Of a stretch of DNA of 59,659 nt, positions 24,710 through 35,233 are shown piece by piece; position 1 is the first letter of the stretch, and every line of letters begins with the position of its first letter. The notes under the pieces are model-generated. The model saw only the letters and a list, made by a program, of their open reading frames with translations, was not told the DNA's origin and made no database searches. The position numbers were made by a program, and so were the translations under genes. The DNA comes from Clostridia bacterium (GTDB lineage: Bacteria > Bacillota > Clostridia > Oscillospirales > CAG-272), in the NCBI GenBank assembly GCA_017452475.1, contig JAFTMJ010000044.1:1-59659 (forward strand), given 5' to 3'.

Positions 24710-25342
24710 ATGAAAAAGGGTATTATCGGTAAGAAGCTCGGTATGACACAGATCTTTGCTGACAACGGTGCAGTAATTCCTGTAACAGTTATCGAGGCCG
24801 GTCCTTGCGTAGTTTGTCAGAAGAAAACTACCGAAACAGATGGATACGAAGCTATCCAGGTTGGATACGAGGATGTATCCGCAAAGCACACAAACAAGCC
24901 AGCTAAGGGACACTTTGCTAAGGCAGGTGTTGATGCAAAGAAGCATCTCAAGGAGTTCAGACTTGAAGACACAGCTAAGTACAACGTAGGCGATGTAATA
25001 GCAGCCGATACCTTCGCAGCAGGCGAAAAGGTCGACATCACAGGCATTACAAAGGGCCACGGTTACTCAGGTGCTGTTAAGAGATGGGGTCACCACATGC
25101 TTCAGGCTACACACGGTACAGGTCCTATCCACAGACAGGTTGGTTCAATGGGTGCTAACTCAACACCATCAAGAGTGTTTAAGAACAAGAAAATGGCAGG
25201 TCAGTACGGTAACGAGAAGTTAACAGTACTCAACCTTGAAGTAGTTAAAGTTGACGCAGAGAAGAACCTTATCGCAGTTAAGGGTGCCGTTCCCGGCGCT
25301 CGCGGCGGTATCGTTGTTATCCGCGACAGCGTAAAAGCATAA
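24710..25342 (+). CDS. rplC: 50S ribosomal protein L3
   Basis: 210 residues. L3 nucleates 23S rRNA folding and its loop reaches the peptidyl transferase centre. The [14 protein letters not shown] opening and the loop [15 protein letters not shown] are diagnostic. The start at 24710 follows TGGAGGAAAG; an in-frame upstream ATG would put the ribosome site inside the coding sequence. Confidence 0.97.
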   Translation: MKKGIIGKKLGMTQIFADNGAVIPVTVIEAGPCVVCQKKTTETDGYEAIQVGYEDVSAKHTNKPAKGHFAKAGVDAKKHLKEFRLEDTAKYNVGDVIAADTFAAGEKVDITGITKGHGYSGAVKRWGHHMLQATHGTGPIHRQVGSMGANSTPSRVFKNKKMAGQYGNEKLTVLNLEVVKVDAEKNLIAVKGAVPGARGGIVVIRDSVKA

Positions 25343-25360
25343 GTTAAGGAGGAATAAACG

Positions 25361-25984
25361 ATGCCAAGTATTAATGTAGTTAATATGGCCGGTGCTAAGG
25401 TTGGTGAAATGACACTTTCCGATGTAGTATTCGGTGCAGAAGTAAACGAGGCTGTCCTCCACGCTGCAGTGAGAGCATACCTTCTCAATCAGAGACAGGG
25501 TACACAGTCCACACTTACAAGAAGTGAGGTTTCCGGTGGCGGTAGAAAGCCATGGAAGCAAAAGGGCACAGGTAGAGCAAGACAGGGCTCAACAAGATCT
25601 CCACAGTGGACACACGGTGGTATCGCACTTGGTCCAAAGCCACGCTCATACACCACAAAGCTCAACAAGAAGGTAAAGAGAATTGCTATGTTCAGCGCAC
25701 TCAGCGCTAAGGTAGCAGGCAATGAAATGGTTGTTGTTGATGCAATCGCTTGCGAAAGCTACAAGACCAAGGTTATGGTTGATATGCTCAGCGCTGTGAA
25801 TGCAGGCAGAAAGACACTCGTTGTTCTTGACGGTCCATGCGACACAGTTATTAAGAGCCTTGCAAACATTGCAGGTGTTAAGGTAGCTTACACAAATACA
25901 CTTAACGTATACGACATTCTTAACTGCAATACAATCGTATTTGCTAAGAGTGCAGTAGAAAAATTAGAGGAGGTTTACGCATAA
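25361..25984 (+). CDS. rplD: 50S ribosomal protein L4
   Basis: 207 residues. L4 lines the peptide exit tunnel; its extended loop is seen as [20 protein letters not shown], the macrolide-contact region. Also the autoregulator of S10 operons in enterobacteria. Its stop overlaps the rplW start by one base. Confidence 0.97.
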   Translation: MPSINVVNMAGAKVGEMTLSDVVFGAEVNEAVLHAAVRAYLLNQRQGTQSTLTRSEVSGGGRKPWKQKGTGRARQGSTRSPQWTHGGIALGPKPRSYTTKLNKKVKRIAMFSALSAKVAGNEMVVVDAIACESYKTKVMVDMLSAVNAGRKTLVVLDGPCDTVIKSLANIAGVKVAYTNTLNVYDILNCNTIVFAKSAVEKLEEVYA

Positions 25985-26277
25985 TGAAATTTGCTCAGGA
26001 CATAATCCTCAAACCAGTAATCACAGAAAAGTCCATGGATGGTATCGCAGCTAAGAGATACACATTCAAGGTTGCAGCAGACGCAACAAAGCCTGAGATT
26101 GCAAAGGCAGTTGAAGAGCTTTTCGACGTTAAGGTTGCAAAGGTTAATACAATTAATATGAAGAAAAAACCAAAGAGAATGGGTTACCACTTCGGCTACA
26201 CAGCTGAATGGAAGAAGGCTATCGTAACACTCGATGCTTCTTCTAAGGAAATCGAATTCTTCAACGGTTTGAACTAA
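25984..26277 (+). CDS. rplW: 50S ribosomal protein L23
   Basis: 97 residues. L23 stands at the tunnel exit and docks trigger factor and SRP. The [13 protein letters not shown] opening and [14 protein letters not shown] loop are typical. The start codon overlaps the rplD stop (TAATG), so translation is coupled. Confidence 0.97.
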   Translation: MKFAQDIILKPVITEKSMDGIAAKRYTFKVAADATKPEIAKAVEELFDVKVAKVNTINMKKKPKRMGYHFGYTAEWKKAIVTLDASSKEIEFFNGLN

Positions 26278-26297
26278 TTAGTGGGAGGTAAGTTCAA

Positions 26298-27125
26298 ATG
26301 GCAACAATGAAATATAAGCCCACCACACCCTCAAGAAGACATATGTCTGTTGCTTCTTTTGAGGAAGTAACAAAGTTCTCTCCTGAGAAGAGCCTCATTG
26401 AGGTTAAGAAAAAGCACTCAGGCCGTAACAGCTACGGTAAGATCACAGTTCGTCATCAGGGTGGCGGAAACAAGCAGAAATACAGAATTATCGACTTCAA
26501 GAGAGAAGAAGGCAAGGCAACTGTTATCGGTGTTGAATATGACCCTAACAGAACCTCCTACATTGCACTTCTCCAAAATGAAGAAGGCAAGAAGAGCTAT
26601 GTAATCGCTCCTCTCGGTGTTACAGACGGCGACGTTCTTTACTCCGGTGCAGACGCTGATATTAAGCCGGGTAACACACTTCCTATTGAGAACATCCCAG
26701 TAGGTACAATCATCCACAATATTGAGCTTTACCCAGGCAAGGGCGGTCAGCTTGTTCGTACAGCCGGTGCTCAGGCTCAGCTTATGGCTAAGGAAAACGG
26801 TATGGCTCAGGTTAGACTTCCATCCGGTGAGGTTAGACTTGTAAGACTTGACTGTAAGGCAACAATCGGTCAGATCGGTAACATCGAGCATGATACTGTT
26901 AAGATCGGTAAGGCCGGTAAGACACGTCATATGGGCATCCGTCCTACAGTACGCGGTTCCGTAATGAACCCATGCGATCACCCACACGGTGGTGGTGAAG
27001 GTAAGTCTCCTGTTGGTCGTCCGGGCCCTGTTACTCCTTGGGGTAAGCCGGCTCTTGGTTATAAGACCAGAAATAAGAAGGCAAGAACCAACAAGTACAT
27101 CGTTAGACGCAGAAACGGTAGATAA
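26298..27125 (+). CDS. rplB: 50S ribosomal protein L2
   Basis: 275 residues. L2 is needed for subunit joining and peptidyl transfer. The conserved C-terminal stretch [18 protein letters not shown] contains the functionally important histidine, and the [18 protein letters not shown] segment is typical. Ribosome site GGGAGG. Confidence 0.98.
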   Translation: MATMKYKPTTPSRRHMSVASFEEVTKFSPEKSLIEVKKKHSGRNSYGKITVRHQGGGNKQKYRIIDFKREEGKATVIGVEYDPNRTSYIALLQNEEGKKSYVIAPLGVTDGDVLYSGADADIKPGNTLPIENIPVGTIIHNIELYPGKGGQLVRTAGAQAQLMAKENGMAQVRLPSGEVRLVRLDCKATIGQIGNIEHDTVKIGKAGKTRHMGIRPTVRGSVMNPCDHPHGGGEGKSPVGRPGPVTPWGKPALGYKTRNKKARTNKYIVRRRNGR

Positions 27126-27139
27126 GGGGGAAAAGAATA

Positions 27140-27421
27140 ATGAGCAGAAGTTTGAAAAAAGCGCCTTATGTAGAAGAAAAGCTCTACAATCGTGTATGTG
27201 CTATGAACGAAAAGGGCGAAAAGAAAGTTTTGAAGACCTGGTCACGTTCTTCAACAATATTCCCAGAATTTGTTGGACACACTATCGCTGTTCATGACGG
27301 TAGAAAGCATGTTCCGGTATATGTTACTGAGGATATGGTAGGCCACAAGCTTGGAGAGTTCGCTCTTACAAGAACATTCAAGGGTCACGCAGGATCAAAA
27401 ACATCAAATAACGGTAAATAA
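27140..27421 (+). CDS. rpsS: 30S ribosomal protein S19
   Basis: 93 residues. S19 sits in the head of the small subunit with S13. [15 protein letters not shown] at the N-terminus and [20 protein letters not shown] are diagnostic. Fourteen bases after rplB. Confidence 0.97.
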   Translation: MSRSLKKAPYVEEKLYNRVCAMNEKGEKKVLKTWSRSSTIFPEFVGHTIAVHDGRKHVPVYVTEDMVGHKLGEFALTRTFKGHAGSKTSNNGK

Positions 27422-27433
27422 TAGGAGATAACA

Positions 27434-27781
27434 ATGGAAGCTAAAGTAGCAAATGCATACCTTTACGACGTTCGCATTGCTCCCCGTAAGGTTCAAATAG
27501 TTCTTGACCTCGTTCGTGGCAAGGATGTTGAAATGGCGGCAGCTATTCTTAAGAACACACCTAAGAGAGGCGCTGATATCGTAGCTCAGGTTCTTAAGAG
27601 TGCAGTAGCAAATGCTGAGAATAATCACGGTATGGATAAATCAAAACTTTATGTTGCAAAGTGCTTTGTAACACCCGGTAGCCATATGCTCAAGAGAGTT
27701 ATGCCAAGAGGTAAGGGAAGCGCTAACAGAATTTTAAAGAGAACCAGCCACATCACAGTATGTGTAGCTGAGAAGGAATAA
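27434..27781 (+). CDS. rplV: 50S ribosomal protein L22
   Basis: 115 residues. L22 contacts all 23S rRNA domains and its hairpin narrows the exit tunnel. RIAPRKVQIVLDLVRGK and the tunnel hairpin KRVMPRGKGSANRILKRTSH are clearly visible. Confidence 0.97.
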   Translation: MEAKVANAYLYDVRIAPRKVQIVLDLVRGKDVEMAAAILKNTPKRGADIVAQVLKSAVANAENNHGMDKSKLYVAKCFVTPGSHMLKRVMPRGKGSANRILKRTSHITVCVAEKE

Positions 27782-27794
27782 GGAGGGCTGAATA

Positions 27795-28559
27795 ATGGGA
27801 CAGAAGGTTAATCCACATGGTTTGCGTGTTGGCGTAATCAAGAACTGGGATTCAAGATGGTATGTTTCTGACGAAAAGTTCGGCGATACTCTTGTTTCCG
27901 ACTATAACTTGAGAGAATTCCTTAAGGAAAAGCTCTTCAACGCAGGCGTTTCCAAGATTGAGATCGAAAGAGACTCTAAGGAAACAGTTAAGGTAATCAT
28001 CCACTGCGCAAAGCCGGGTATGATTATCGGTAAGCAGGGTGCTGAAATCGAAAACCTCCGCAAGGATGTTGAGAAGGTAACCGGCAAGAAGGCAGTTGTA
28101 AATGTAGTAGAGGTTAAGCCAGTTGACCTTGACGCTCAGCTCGTTGCTGAAAACATTTGCAGCCAGCTTGAAAGAAGAATTGCATTCCGTCGTGCTATGA
28201 AGCAGGCTATCGGCAGAACAATGAAGCTTGGTGCAAAGGGTATCAAGATTTCTTGCAGCGGCCGTTTGGCAGGTGCTGAAATCGCTCGTACAGAGCATTA
28301 CCATGACGGTACTATTCCGCTTCAGACAATCAGAGCCGACATTGACTACGGTTTCTGGGAAGCAAACACAACATACGGTAAGATCGGTGTTAAGGTTTGG
28401 ATCTACAAGGGCGAGGTTCTCAATGTAGTTAACAAGACAACTGCTGAAAAGAACGACAGACCGAGAAGAAGATTCAACAAGGATAACAAGGGTGAGGGCC
28501 GTAACAATACACGTAGAGCTCCAAGAGCTCCTAGAAAGACTGAAGGAGGCGAACACTAA
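27795..28559 (+). CDS. rpsC: 30S ribosomal protein S3
   Basis: 254 residues, longer than the common 210-230 because of a basic, Arg/Asn-rich tail after about residue 218. The KH domain [18 protein letters not shown] and the opening [15 protein letters not shown] are diagnostic. S3 forms part of the mRNA entry pore. Its stop overlaps the rplP start. Confidence 0.97.
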   Translation: MGQKVNPHGLRVGVIKNWDSRWYVSDEKFGDTLVSDYNLREFLKEKLFNAGVSKIEIERDSKETVKVIIHCAKPGMIIGKQGAEIENLRKDVEKVTGKKAVVNVVEVKPVDLDAQLVAENICSQLERRIAFRRAMKQAIGRTMKLGAKGIKISCSGRLAGAEIARTEHYHDGTIPLQTIRADIDYGFWEANTTYGKIGVKVWIYKGEVLNVVNKTTAEKNDRPRRRFNKDNKGEGRNNTRRAPRAPRKTEGGEH

Positions 28560-28987
28560 TGTTAATGCCAAAGAGAGTTAAGTACAGACGTGTTCAGAGA
28601 GGCCGCCTTACAGGTAAGGCTTTGAGAGGTAACAAGGTAACAAACGGTGAATACGGTTTGGTTGCTATGGAACCTGCTTGGATCACTGCAAATCAGATTG
28701 AAGCAGCACGTATTGCTATGACAAGATACATCCGTCGTGGCGGTCAGGTTTGGATTAAGATATTCCCTGACAAACCAATCACAGAAAAGCCAGCTGAAAC
28801 TCGAATGGGTTCCGGTAAGGGCTCACCAGAGTACTGGGTAGCCGTTGTTAAGCCGGGCAGAGTAATGTTCGAGATGGACGGCGTTTCAGAGGAAGTTGCA
28901 AGAGAGGCTATGCGTCTTGCAATGCACAAGCTCCCTATCAAATGTAAGTTTGTTAAGAAGGAGCAAAACGAGGAAGTGGAGGAATAA
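28559..28987 (+). CDS. rplP: 50S ribosomal protein L16
   Basis: 142 residues. L16 helps position tRNA in the A site. [16 protein letters not shown] at the N-terminus and [20 protein letters not shown] are diagnostic. The first of two close ATG codons is used, giving 9 bases after GGAGG; the MLMPK start is usual in Firmicutes. Confidence 0.97.
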   Translation: MLMPKRVKYRRVQRGRLTGKALRGNKVTNGEYGLVAMEPAWITANQIEAARIAMTRYIRRGGQVWIKIFPDKPITEKPAETRMGSGKGSPEYWVAVVKPGRVMFEMDGVSEEVAREAMRLAMHKLPIKCKFVKKEQNEEVEE

Positions 28988-28990
28988 GCT

Positions 28991-29179
28991 GTGAAGGTAA
29001 CTGAAATTAGAAATTTAAGTGCTGAAGAGCTTGAGGTGAAGCTTGCAGAGCTCAAGGAAGAGCTTTTCAATCTTCGTTTCCAGCACGCAATCAACCAGCT
29101 CGAAAATCCACACAAGATAGCAGATGTTAAGAAGGACATCGCTCGTGTAAAAACAATTCTCAACGAGAAGAACGCTTAA
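28991..29179 (+). CDS. rpmC: 50S ribosomal protein L29
   Basis: 62 residues with a GTG start three bases after the rplP stop. A helical protein near the tunnel exit. [20 protein letters not shown] and the [15 protein letters not shown] stretch are typical. Confidence 0.96.
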   Translation: MKVTEIRNLSAEELEVKLAELKEELFNLRFQHAINQLENPHKIADVKKDIARVKTILNEKNA

Positions 29180-29196
29180 GTGGAGGAGAATGAGTT

Positions 29197-29457
29197 ATGA
29201 CAGAAACACGTAACCTCAGAAAAACAAGAGTTGGTATTGTTGTTAGCAACAAGATGGATAAGACAATTGTTGTAGCTGTAAGAGATAACGTAAAGCACGC
29301 TGTATACAACAAGATTGTCAAGAGAACAGCAAAGATACACGCTCATGATGAGAACAACGAGTGCTCAATCGGCGATATCGTTGAAGTAATGGAAACAAGA
29401 CCTCTTTCTAAGACAAAGAGATGGAGACTTGTTCAAATCGTAGAAAAAGTTAAATAA
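29197..29457 (+). CDS. rpsQ: 30S ribosomal protein S17
   Basis: 86 residues, an OB-fold primary binder of 16S r[22 protein letters not shown] and the C-terminal [19 protein letters not shown] are diagnostic. A 74-base gap follows before rplN, the border between the S10 and spc blocks. Confidence 0.97.
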   Translation: MTETRNLRKTRVGIVVSNKMDKTIVVAVRDNVKHAVYNKIVKRTAKIHAHDENNECSIGDIVEVMETRPLSKTKRWRLVQIVEKVK

Positions 29458-29531
29458 TATAATCCTTTATGAGGGTACATTCAAAATTATGTGCCGAAAT
29501 TTAGGGAAACCTTAGTAGGAGGATAAATAAA

Positions 29532-29900
29532 GTGATTCATCAAGAAAGCAGAATGAAGGTTGCCGACAACACCGGCGCTAAGGAGCTTCTTTGCATCAGA
29601 GTTCTCGGTGGTACAGGCAGAAGATATGCCAACATCGGTGACGTTGTTGTATGCTCAGTTAAGAAGGCTGCCCCAGGCGGAGTTGTTAAGAAGGGTGACG
29701 TTGTAAAGGCTGTAATCGTTAGAAGCGCTAAGGGTGTTCGTCGTGCAGACGGCTCTTACATCAAGTTCGACGAGAACGCAGCTGTAATTATTAAAGAAGA
29801 CAAGACACCAAGAGGCACACGTATCTTTGGCCCAGTGGCAAGAGAGCTTCGTGAGAAGGAATATACAAAGATTCTTTCCTTGGCCCCTGAAGTACTTTAA
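29532..29900 (+). CDS. rplN: 50S ribosomal protein L14
   Basis: 122 residues, starting at GTG with TAGGAGG upstream. L14 forms an intersubunit bridge and binds the silencing factor Rsf[21 protein letters not shown] and [15 protein letters not shown] are diagnostic. Confidence 0.97.
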   Translation: MIHQESRMKVADNTGAKELLCIRVLGGTGRRYANIGDVVVCSVKKAAPGGVVKKGDVVKAVIVRSAKGVRRADGSYIKFDENAAVIIKEDKTPRGTRIFGPVARELREKEYTKILSLAPEVL

Positions 29901-29916
29901 TTGGAGGTAAATAATA

Positions 29917-30246
29917 ATGAGTAAGGTTCATGTAAAGCGCGATGACACTGTTATTGTTATCTCCGGTGATGACAAGGGTGTTATTGGCAAGGTAGTGGCT
30001 GTAAGCCCGGAAGAAGGCAAGGTTATTGTACAGGGCGCCAACATCGTTTCTAAGCATCAGAAGCCTAGAAAGCAGGGCGAAAGCGGCGGCATCCTCAAGG
30101 TTGAGGCTGCTATGTACGCTTCCAAGGTACAGATCGTTTGCCCTAACGCAAAGTGCGAAAAGCACAACAAGGGTACAAGAATTCAGCACAAGATTGTAGA
30201 TGGCAAGAAGATCCGCGTTTGCGCAAAATGCGGCGAAGAGCTTTAA
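29917..30246 (+). CDS. rplX: 50S ribosomal protein L24 with zinc-ribbon tail
   Basis: 109 residues. The KOW motif is seen in the N-terminal half (VISGDDKGVIGKVVAV), and L24 is an assembly initiator. The C-terminal part carries CPNAKC and CAKCG, two Cys pairs that would form a zinc ribbon, with a slightly longer inter-cysteine insert than is common. Confidence 0.97.
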   Translation: MSKVHVKRDDTVIVISGDDKGVIGKVVAVSPEEGKVIVQGANIVSKHQKPRKQGESGGILKVEAAMYASKVQIVCPNAKCEKHNKGTRIQHKIVDGKKIRVCAKCGEEL

Positions 30247-30261
30247 TAGGAGGTAACTGAA

Positions 30262-30804
30262 ATGTCAAGATTTGCAGAAATTTATAAGAATGAAGTTGCT
30301 CCTGCTCTTATGAACAAGTTCAACTACAAGAGCACAATGCAGATTCCAAAATTCAACAAGATTGTAATCAACGTTGGTGCTGGCGATGCTAAGGATAACT
30401 CAAAGGTTATTGACAGCATCATTGATGAAATCTCTATGATCGCAGGACAGAAGGCTGTTCCTACTTACGCAAGAAAGAGCGTAGCTAACTTTAAGCTTCG
30501 TGAGGGCGTAAAGATCGGTGTTAAGGTAACACTTCGCGGCGAGAGAATGTATGAGTTTATGGATAGACTCTTCACATTTGCTCTTCCAAGAGTTAGAGAC
30601 TTCAAGGGTATCAACCCTAACGGCTTTGACGGTCGTGGTAACTATTCAATGGGTCTTAAGGAGCAGCTCATATTCCCTGAAATCGAATATGATAAGGTTG
30701 ACAAGATCCGCGGTATGGATATCACCTTCGTTACAACCGCAACAACAGATGAAGAAGCAAAAGAGCTCCTCACACTTATGGGCGCTCCATTTGCTAAGAA
30801 TTAA
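30262..30804 (+). CDS. rplE: 50S ribosomal protein L5
   Basis: 180 residues. L5 binds 5S rRNA and bridges to S13. The [17 protein letters not shown] opening and the [18 protein letters not shown] stretch are diagnostic. Confidence 0.97.
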   Translation: MSRFAEIYKNEVAPALMNKFNYKSTMQIPKFNKIVINVGAGDAKDNSKVIDSIIDEISMIAGQKAVPTYARKSVANFKLREGVKIGVKVTLRGERMYEFMDRLFTFALPRVRDFKGINPNGFDGRGNYSMGLKEQLIFPEIEYDKVDKIRGMDITFVTTATTDEEAKELLTLMGAPFAKN

Positions 30805-30821
30805 TGAGGAGGGCTTGACAG

Positions 30822-31007
30822 ATGGCAAAGAAGGCTATGGTGCTTAAGCAGCAGAAGACACAGAAGTATTCCACAAGAGAATACAACCGTTGCAAAATCT
30901 GCGGCAGACCTCATGGTTATCTCCGCAAGTATGGCGTTTGCCGTATTTGCTTCAGAGAGCTTGCTTACGCCGGTGAAATTCCGGGTGTAAGAAAGGCAAG
31001 CTGGTAA
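30822..31007 (+). CDS. rpsZ: 30S ribosomal protein S14, zinc-binding type
   Basis: 61 residues, the short type Z form typical of Firmicutes. Four zinc cysteines are seen in CKIC and CRIC around [12 protein letters not shown]. It also has the usual YSTREYNR segment. A 171-base structured gap follows before rpsH. Confidence 0.97.
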   Translation: MAKKAMVLKQQKTQKYSTREYNRCKICGRPHGYLRKYGVCRICFRELAYAGEIPGVRKASW

Positions 31008-31178
31008 TTAAACAGCTTAAGTCCTTGAAAATCAAGGCAAAAATAAATCAAAAAAGAATACGAAATGTATTCACTCCAATCTAATCGGAAGGAAACAAAT
31101 GTTTAACCACCGATAAGCGGCCGACAGTTTTTTGTCGGCAGCAAGCTTGGTTACTTGCATATATAGGAGGAAATAAAG
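31008..31178 (+). promoter_or_regulatory. Structured leader before rpsH (S8)
   Basis: A 171-base gene-free gap with three perfect stems: CCTTG/CAAGG near 31023-31037, GAATAC/GTATTC (31056-31061 with 31067-31072) and GCCGACA/TGTCGGC (31120-31126 with 31133-31139). It does not end in a T tract. S8 is the autoregulator of the spc operon in E. coli, so an S8-binding site here is a reasonable idea, but the E. coli S8 motif itself was not recognised. Confidence 0.5.
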
Positions 31179-31577
31179 ATGCAAATTTCAGACGTAATTG
31201 CAGATATGCTCACCAGAATCAGAAATGCTAGCAACGCTAAGCACGAGACTGTTGACATTCCTGCTTCAAACATGAAGAAGGCTATTGCTGACATCCTTTT
31301 GGAGGAAGGCTACATTAAGGCTGTATCCGTTGTTGAGGATGGCAAGCAGGGCACAATTAGAATCACCCTTAAGTATGAGCAGGGTAAGGTAAAGGCTATC
31401 CGTGGTATTAGAAGAGTTTCTAAGCCGGGTCTTAGAATTTACTCCAACTGCGAGGATATGCCAAAGGTTATGAACGGCCTTGGTATCGCAATTGTATCCA
31501 CATCTAAGGGCATTATGACAGACAAGAAGGCAAGACGTGAGCACGTTGGCGGCGAAGTACTTGCATTTGTTTGGTAA
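31179..31577 (+). CDS. rpsH: 30S ribosomal protein S8
   Basis: 132 residues. S8 is a primary 16S rRNA binder. The opening [19 protein letters not shown] and the C-terminal [20 protein letters not shown] are diagnostic. Preceded by an unusually long structured leader. Confidence 0.97.
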   Translation: MQISDVIADMLTRIRNASNAKHETVDIPASNMKKAIADILLEEGYIKAVSVVEDGKQGTIRITLKYEQGKVKAIRGIRRVSKPGLRIYSNCEDMPKVMNGLGIAIVSTSKGIMTDKKARREHVGGEVLAFVW

Positions 31578-31597
31578 TTTACGGGAGGTATAAGAAC

Positions 31598-32140
31598 ATG
31601 TCAAGAATAGGAAGAGCTCCAATTAATGTTCCTGCCGGCGTAAATGTTGCAATCGATGCAGCAAACAGCGTTATCACCGTAAAGGGTTCTAAGGGTACAT
31701 TAACTTATAACTACAACAACAGAATGAGCGTTGCTTGTGATGCAAACGTAATCACAGTTACACGTCCATCTGATGAAAAGGAAGATCGCGCACTTCACGG
31801 TCTTACAAGAACACTTATCAACAATATGGTAGTAGGTGTTACCGAGGGCTACGCAAAGAAGCTTGAGGTTAACGGTGTTGGTTACAGAGTAGCAATGCAG
31901 GGCAAGAGCCTTAACTTAACACTCGGTTACTCACATCCTGTTATCGTAGACGCTCCTGAAGGAATCACATTCGAGACTCCTGACGCTAACACAATTATCG
32001 TTAAGGGTATCGACAAGCAGGTTGTTGGTGAAACAGCAGCTTTCATCCGTTCCAGAAGAGCTCCTGAACCATATAAGGGTAAGGGTATTAAGTATGAGGG
32101 CGAAAAGATTCGCCGTAAATCCGGAAAAACCGGCAAATAA
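31598..32140 (+). CDS. rplF: 50S ribosomal protein L6
   Basis: 180 residues. L6 lies near the factor-binding site. [14 protein letters not shown] at the start and the C-terminal [18 protein letters not shown] are diagnostic. The start follows GGGAGGTATAAGAAC; a longer frame lacks support. Confidence 0.97.
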   Translation: MSRIGRAPINVPAGVNVAIDAANSVITVKGSKGTLTYNYNNRMSVACDANVITVTRPSDEKEDRALHGLTRTLINNMVVGVTEGYAKKLEVNGVGYRVAMQGKSLNLTLGYSHPVIVDAPEGITFETPDANTIIVKGIDKQVVGETAAFIRSRRAPEPYKGKGIKYEGEKIRRKSGKTGK

Positions 32141-32158
32141 TGAAAGGAGACGACAAAA

Positions 32159-32518
32159 ATGGTATCAAGAAAAGATAGCAACGCACAGCGTCTTAAGAGA
32201 CACACAAGAGTTCGCGGTAAGATTTCCGGAACAGCAGAGCGTCCACGTCTTTGCGTTTATCGTTCAAACAAAAACATTTCTTGCCAGATCATCGATGACG
32301 TGGCAGGCGTAACACTCGTTTCCGCTTCTACAATGGAGTCCGGATTTGAGGGTATCGGTAGCAACAAGGAGGCTGCTAAGAAGGTTGGCCTCGCTATCGC
32401 AGAAAAGGCATTGGCAAAGGGAATCGACACAGTTGTATTTGACCGTGGCGGTTATGTATATCACGGACGTGTATCAGAGCTTGCTGAGGGTGCAAGAGAA
32501 GGCGGACTTAAGTTCTAA
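32159..32518 (+). CDS. rplR: 50S ribosomal protein L18
   Basis: 119 residues, a 5S rRNA binder. [20 protein letters not shown] and the C-terminal [20 protein letters not shown] are diagnostic. A 76-base gap with a small AAC/GTT-type dyad follows before rpsE. Confidence 0.97.
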   Translation: MVSRKDSNAQRLKRHTRVRGKISGTAERPRLCVYRSNKNISCQIIDDVAGVTLVSASTMESGFEGIGSNKEAAKKVGLAIAEKALAKGIDTVVFDRGGYVYHGRVSELAEGAREGGLKF

Positions 32519-32594
32519 TTCTCTTAACATCGGTTAAGAATTCTGGTTTGTACACTGTTTAATTGAATTAAACATATAATAAGGAGAAATTAAA

Positions 32595-33098
32595 ATGTCA
32601 CTTAAAATTGACGCAGCTACCCTTGATCTTCAAGAGAAGATGGTAGCACTCAACCGTGTTTCAAAGACAGTTAAGGGTGGTCGTATCGCTCGTTTCACAG
32701 CTTTGATGGTTGTTGGCGACGGTAACGGACACGTTGGTTACGGTCTTGGTAAGGCAGCTGAGGTTCCTGACGCAATCCGCAAGGGTATCGAGGATGCTAA
32801 GAAAAACATGATTTATGTTCCTATTAAGGATACAACAATTCCACACGAGGTAATCGGTAAGTTTGGCGCAGGCTCCGTTCTTTTGAAGCCGGCTGCACTC
32901 GGTACCGGTATCATTGCAGGTCAGACTGTTCGTGCAGTTCTTGAGCTTGCAGGTATTAAGAATATCAGAGCAAAGAGCCTTCGTTCCAACAACAAGACAA
33001 ACGTTGTTAAGGCAACATTTGAGGGCTTGAAGGAGCTCCGTTCTATTGAAGAAGTTGCTAAGACTCGTGGCTTAGACACAAGCAAGGTTATCGGTTAA
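32595..33098 (+). CDS. rpsE: 30S ribosomal protein S5
   Basis: 167 residues. S5 influences decoding fidelity at the mRNA entry site. [19 protein letters not shown] is shown here as [12 protein letters not shown], followed by [20 protein letters not shown], both typical. Confidence 0.97.
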   Translation: MSLKIDAATLDLQEKMVALNRVSKTVKGGRIARFTALMVVGDGNGHVGYGLGKAAEVPDAIRKGIEDAKKNMIYVPIKDTTIPHEVIGKFGAGSVLLKPAALGTGIIAGQTVRAVLELAGIKNIRAKSLRSNNKTNVVKATFEGLKELRSIEEVAKTRGLDTSKVIG

Positions 33099-33112
33099 GG
33101 AGGATATATAAG

Positions 33113-33292
33113 ATGGAAAACGTAAAAGTAACACTTATTAAGAGCCTTATCGCTTGCAAGCCTAACCAGATTGCAACTGCAGAATCTCTTGGCCTTACCA
33201 AGATTGGTAACAGCATCGTTTTAAAGAACGATCAGGTTTTGGCAGGCAAGATAAAGGTTATCTCTCACCTTGTTAAGGTAGAAAACGCATAA
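33113..33292 (+). CDS. rpmD: 50S ribosomal protein L30
   Basis: 59 residues, starting MENVKVTLIKSLIACKPNQI and ending SHLVKVENA, with the family segment LGLTKIGNSIVLKNDQ. The gene is short but has a clear AAGGAGG ribosome site 14 bases after rpsE and stands in its usual place between rpsE and rplO. Confidence 0.95.
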   Translation: MENVKVTLIKSLIACKPNQIATAESLGLTKIGNSIVLKNDQVLAGKIKVISHLVKVENA

Positions 33293-33380
33293 TCTTGATT
33301 TAAACTGCCAAAGGGCAGAAATTGATTGAAAAACAATCAAACCTTTAATTAAAAATCAATTTCAATAAGGAGGATTAAAT

Positions 33381-33821
33381 ATGAAGCTCCATGAACTATC
33401 TCCAGCTGCAGGTTCAACAAAGGCAGCATGGCGCAAAGGTAGAGGTCCAGGATCCGGTAACGGCAAGACAGCCGGTAAGGGTCACAAGGGTCAGAACGCA
33501 CGTTCAGGCGGCGGTGTAAGACCTGGTTTCGAGGGTGGTCAGCTCCCACTTTACAGAAAACTTCCTAAAAGAGGATTTAACAATAAATTTGCTACAGTTT
33601 ACGCTACAATCAATGTAAGCGACCTTAACAAATTTGAAAATGGCGCAACTGTAAATCTCGAAGCTCTTATTAATGCAGGTGTTATTAATAAGGAACTCGA
33701 TGGACTTAAGGTGCTTGGAAACGGAGAACTCACAAAGAAGCTCACCGTTGAGGCAAAGGTTTTCTCAGCTACTGCTAAGGAGAAGATCGAGGCTGCAGGC
33801 GGAAAAGCTGAGGTGAAATAA
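33381..33821 (+). CDS. rplO: 50S ribosomal protein L15
   Basis: 146 residues. A late-assembling 50S protein. The [20 protein letters not shown] opening and Gly-rich [20 protein letters not shown] are diagnostic. It ends two bases before secY, giving tight coupling. Confidence 0.97.
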   Translation: MKLHELSPAAGSTKAAWRKGRGPGSGNGKTAGKGHKGQNARSGGGVRPGFEGGQLPLYRKLPKRGFNNKFATVYATINVSDLNKFENGATVNLEALINAGVINKELDGLKVLGNGELTKKLTVEAKVFSATAKEKIEAAGGKAEVK

Positions 33822-33823
33822 TT

Positions 33824-35221
33824 ATGTTTAAAACCTTAGCTAACGCTTGGAAAATTAAGGATTTAAGAGATAAGCTATTGTTCACAATTATGATCATTTT
33901 GCTTTACAGAATAGGCGCTGCTATCACAGTTCCATTCGTAGATGCAAATGCTGTTGCAAACACACTTCAGGGTAACTCCTTGCAGAATGTTTTGTCAGGA
34001 ACATCAAATAGCATCCTTAACTTCTTGAACACCTTGTCAGGTGGCGCGCTTGCAAACGCATCACTTTTCGCACTCGGTGTTTCACCATACATCACAGCAT
34101 CAATTGTAATGCAGCTTTTGACTGTTGCTATCCCACCACTTGAAAGACTTGCTAAGCAGGGCGAGGAGGGTAAGCAGAAGATCAATGTAATTACAAGATA
34201 TGTAACTGTTGCAATTTCACTTGTAACAGCTATCGGTTACTATTTCTACATTAGATATCAGGCAACAGGACTTGTTGCAGGCGCTGACACATGGTACATT
34301 GCAATTGTTATCATTGCTTGCTACTGTGCAGGCTCCTCACTTGTAATGTGGCTTGCTGAAAAGATTAACGATAAGGGTATCGGCAACGGTATCTCAATTA
34401 TCCTTTTCGCTAACATCGTATCCCGTTTCCCTGCAATTGTTGTTTACATTGTTACTGTTTTCAGAACAGTTACAACTCAAGACATCAACGACCAGTACAG
34501 CGAGATTATCCCAACAATTATCATCGTTCTCAGCTTGATTGCAATGCTTGCGATGATTTGGTTCATTGTATTCATCTCTGACAGTGAGCGTAGAATTCCT
34601 GTTCAGTATGCAAAGAAGGTTGTTGGCAGAAAGATGTACGGCGGTAGAAATACCAACCTTCCAATTAAGCTTAATATGACAGGCGTTATGCCTATCATCT
34701 TTGCTAACTCCATCCTCTCACTTCCGGGCATGATCTTCGGATTTATCAATGTAGAGGATCAGGAAAGCTTCCTTTACAGTGTAAAGGTATTCTTTACAAA
34801 CACCGCTTCTTGGTTCTTTGTATTAATGACCTTTATACTCATTCTCGCATTCGCTTACTTCTATGTAGCAATTTCCTTCAACCCAACAGAGGTTGCGGGC
34901 AACCTACAGCAGAACGGTGGCTCTATCCCGGGTATTCGTCCCGGCAAGCCAACCTCTACATTTATTAAGAAGGTGCTTTCTAAGGTAACCTTTATGGGCG
35001 CTTTGGCACTTTCCGTAATTGCAGTTTTGCCACCACTCATTCAGTTGATTCTCGGCTATGTTGCAGAATGGACTGCAATGCCTGAATTCGCATTCAGCGT
35101 TGTTACAGACTTCGTTCACTCCGGTAGCTCAGTAATCATCGTTGTTGGTGTAATTCTTGAAACTGTAAGAGAAATAGAGGCTCAGATGACAATGCGTCAC
35201 TACAAGGGCTTCCTTGATTAA
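33824..35221 (+). CDS. secY: Protein translocase subunit SecY
   Basis: A 465-residue, ten-helix membrane channel for protein export. Seen: the conserved ALGVSPYITASIVMQLL, the loop SERRIPVQYAKK, and the cytosolic NGGSIPGIRPGKPT segment. It stands in its classic place after rplO. RBS and start are close behind the rplO stop. Confidence 0.97.
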   Translation: MFKTLANAWKIKDLRDKLLFTIMIILLYRIGAAITVPFVDANAVANTLQGNSLQNVLSGTSNSILNFLNTLSGGALANASLFALGVSPYITASIVMQLLTVAIPPLERLAKQGEEGKQKINVITRYVTVAISLVTAIGYYFYIRYQATGLVAGADTWYIAIVIIACYCAGSSLVMWLAEKINDKGIGNGISIILFANIVSRFPAIVVYIVTVFRTVTTQDINDQYSEIIPTIIIVLSLIAMLAMIWFIVFISDSERRIPVQYAKKVVGRKMYGGRNTNLPIKLNMTGVMPIIFANSILSLPGMIFGFINVEDQESFLYSVKVFFTNTASWFFVLMTFILILAFAYFYVAISFNPTEVAGNLQQNGGSIPGIRPGKPTSTFIKKVLSKVTFMGALALSVIAVLPPLIQLILGYVAEWTAMPEFAFSVVTDFVHSGSSVIIVVGVILETVREIEAQMTMRHYKGFLD

Positions 35222-35233
35222 GGAGTAGGGATT

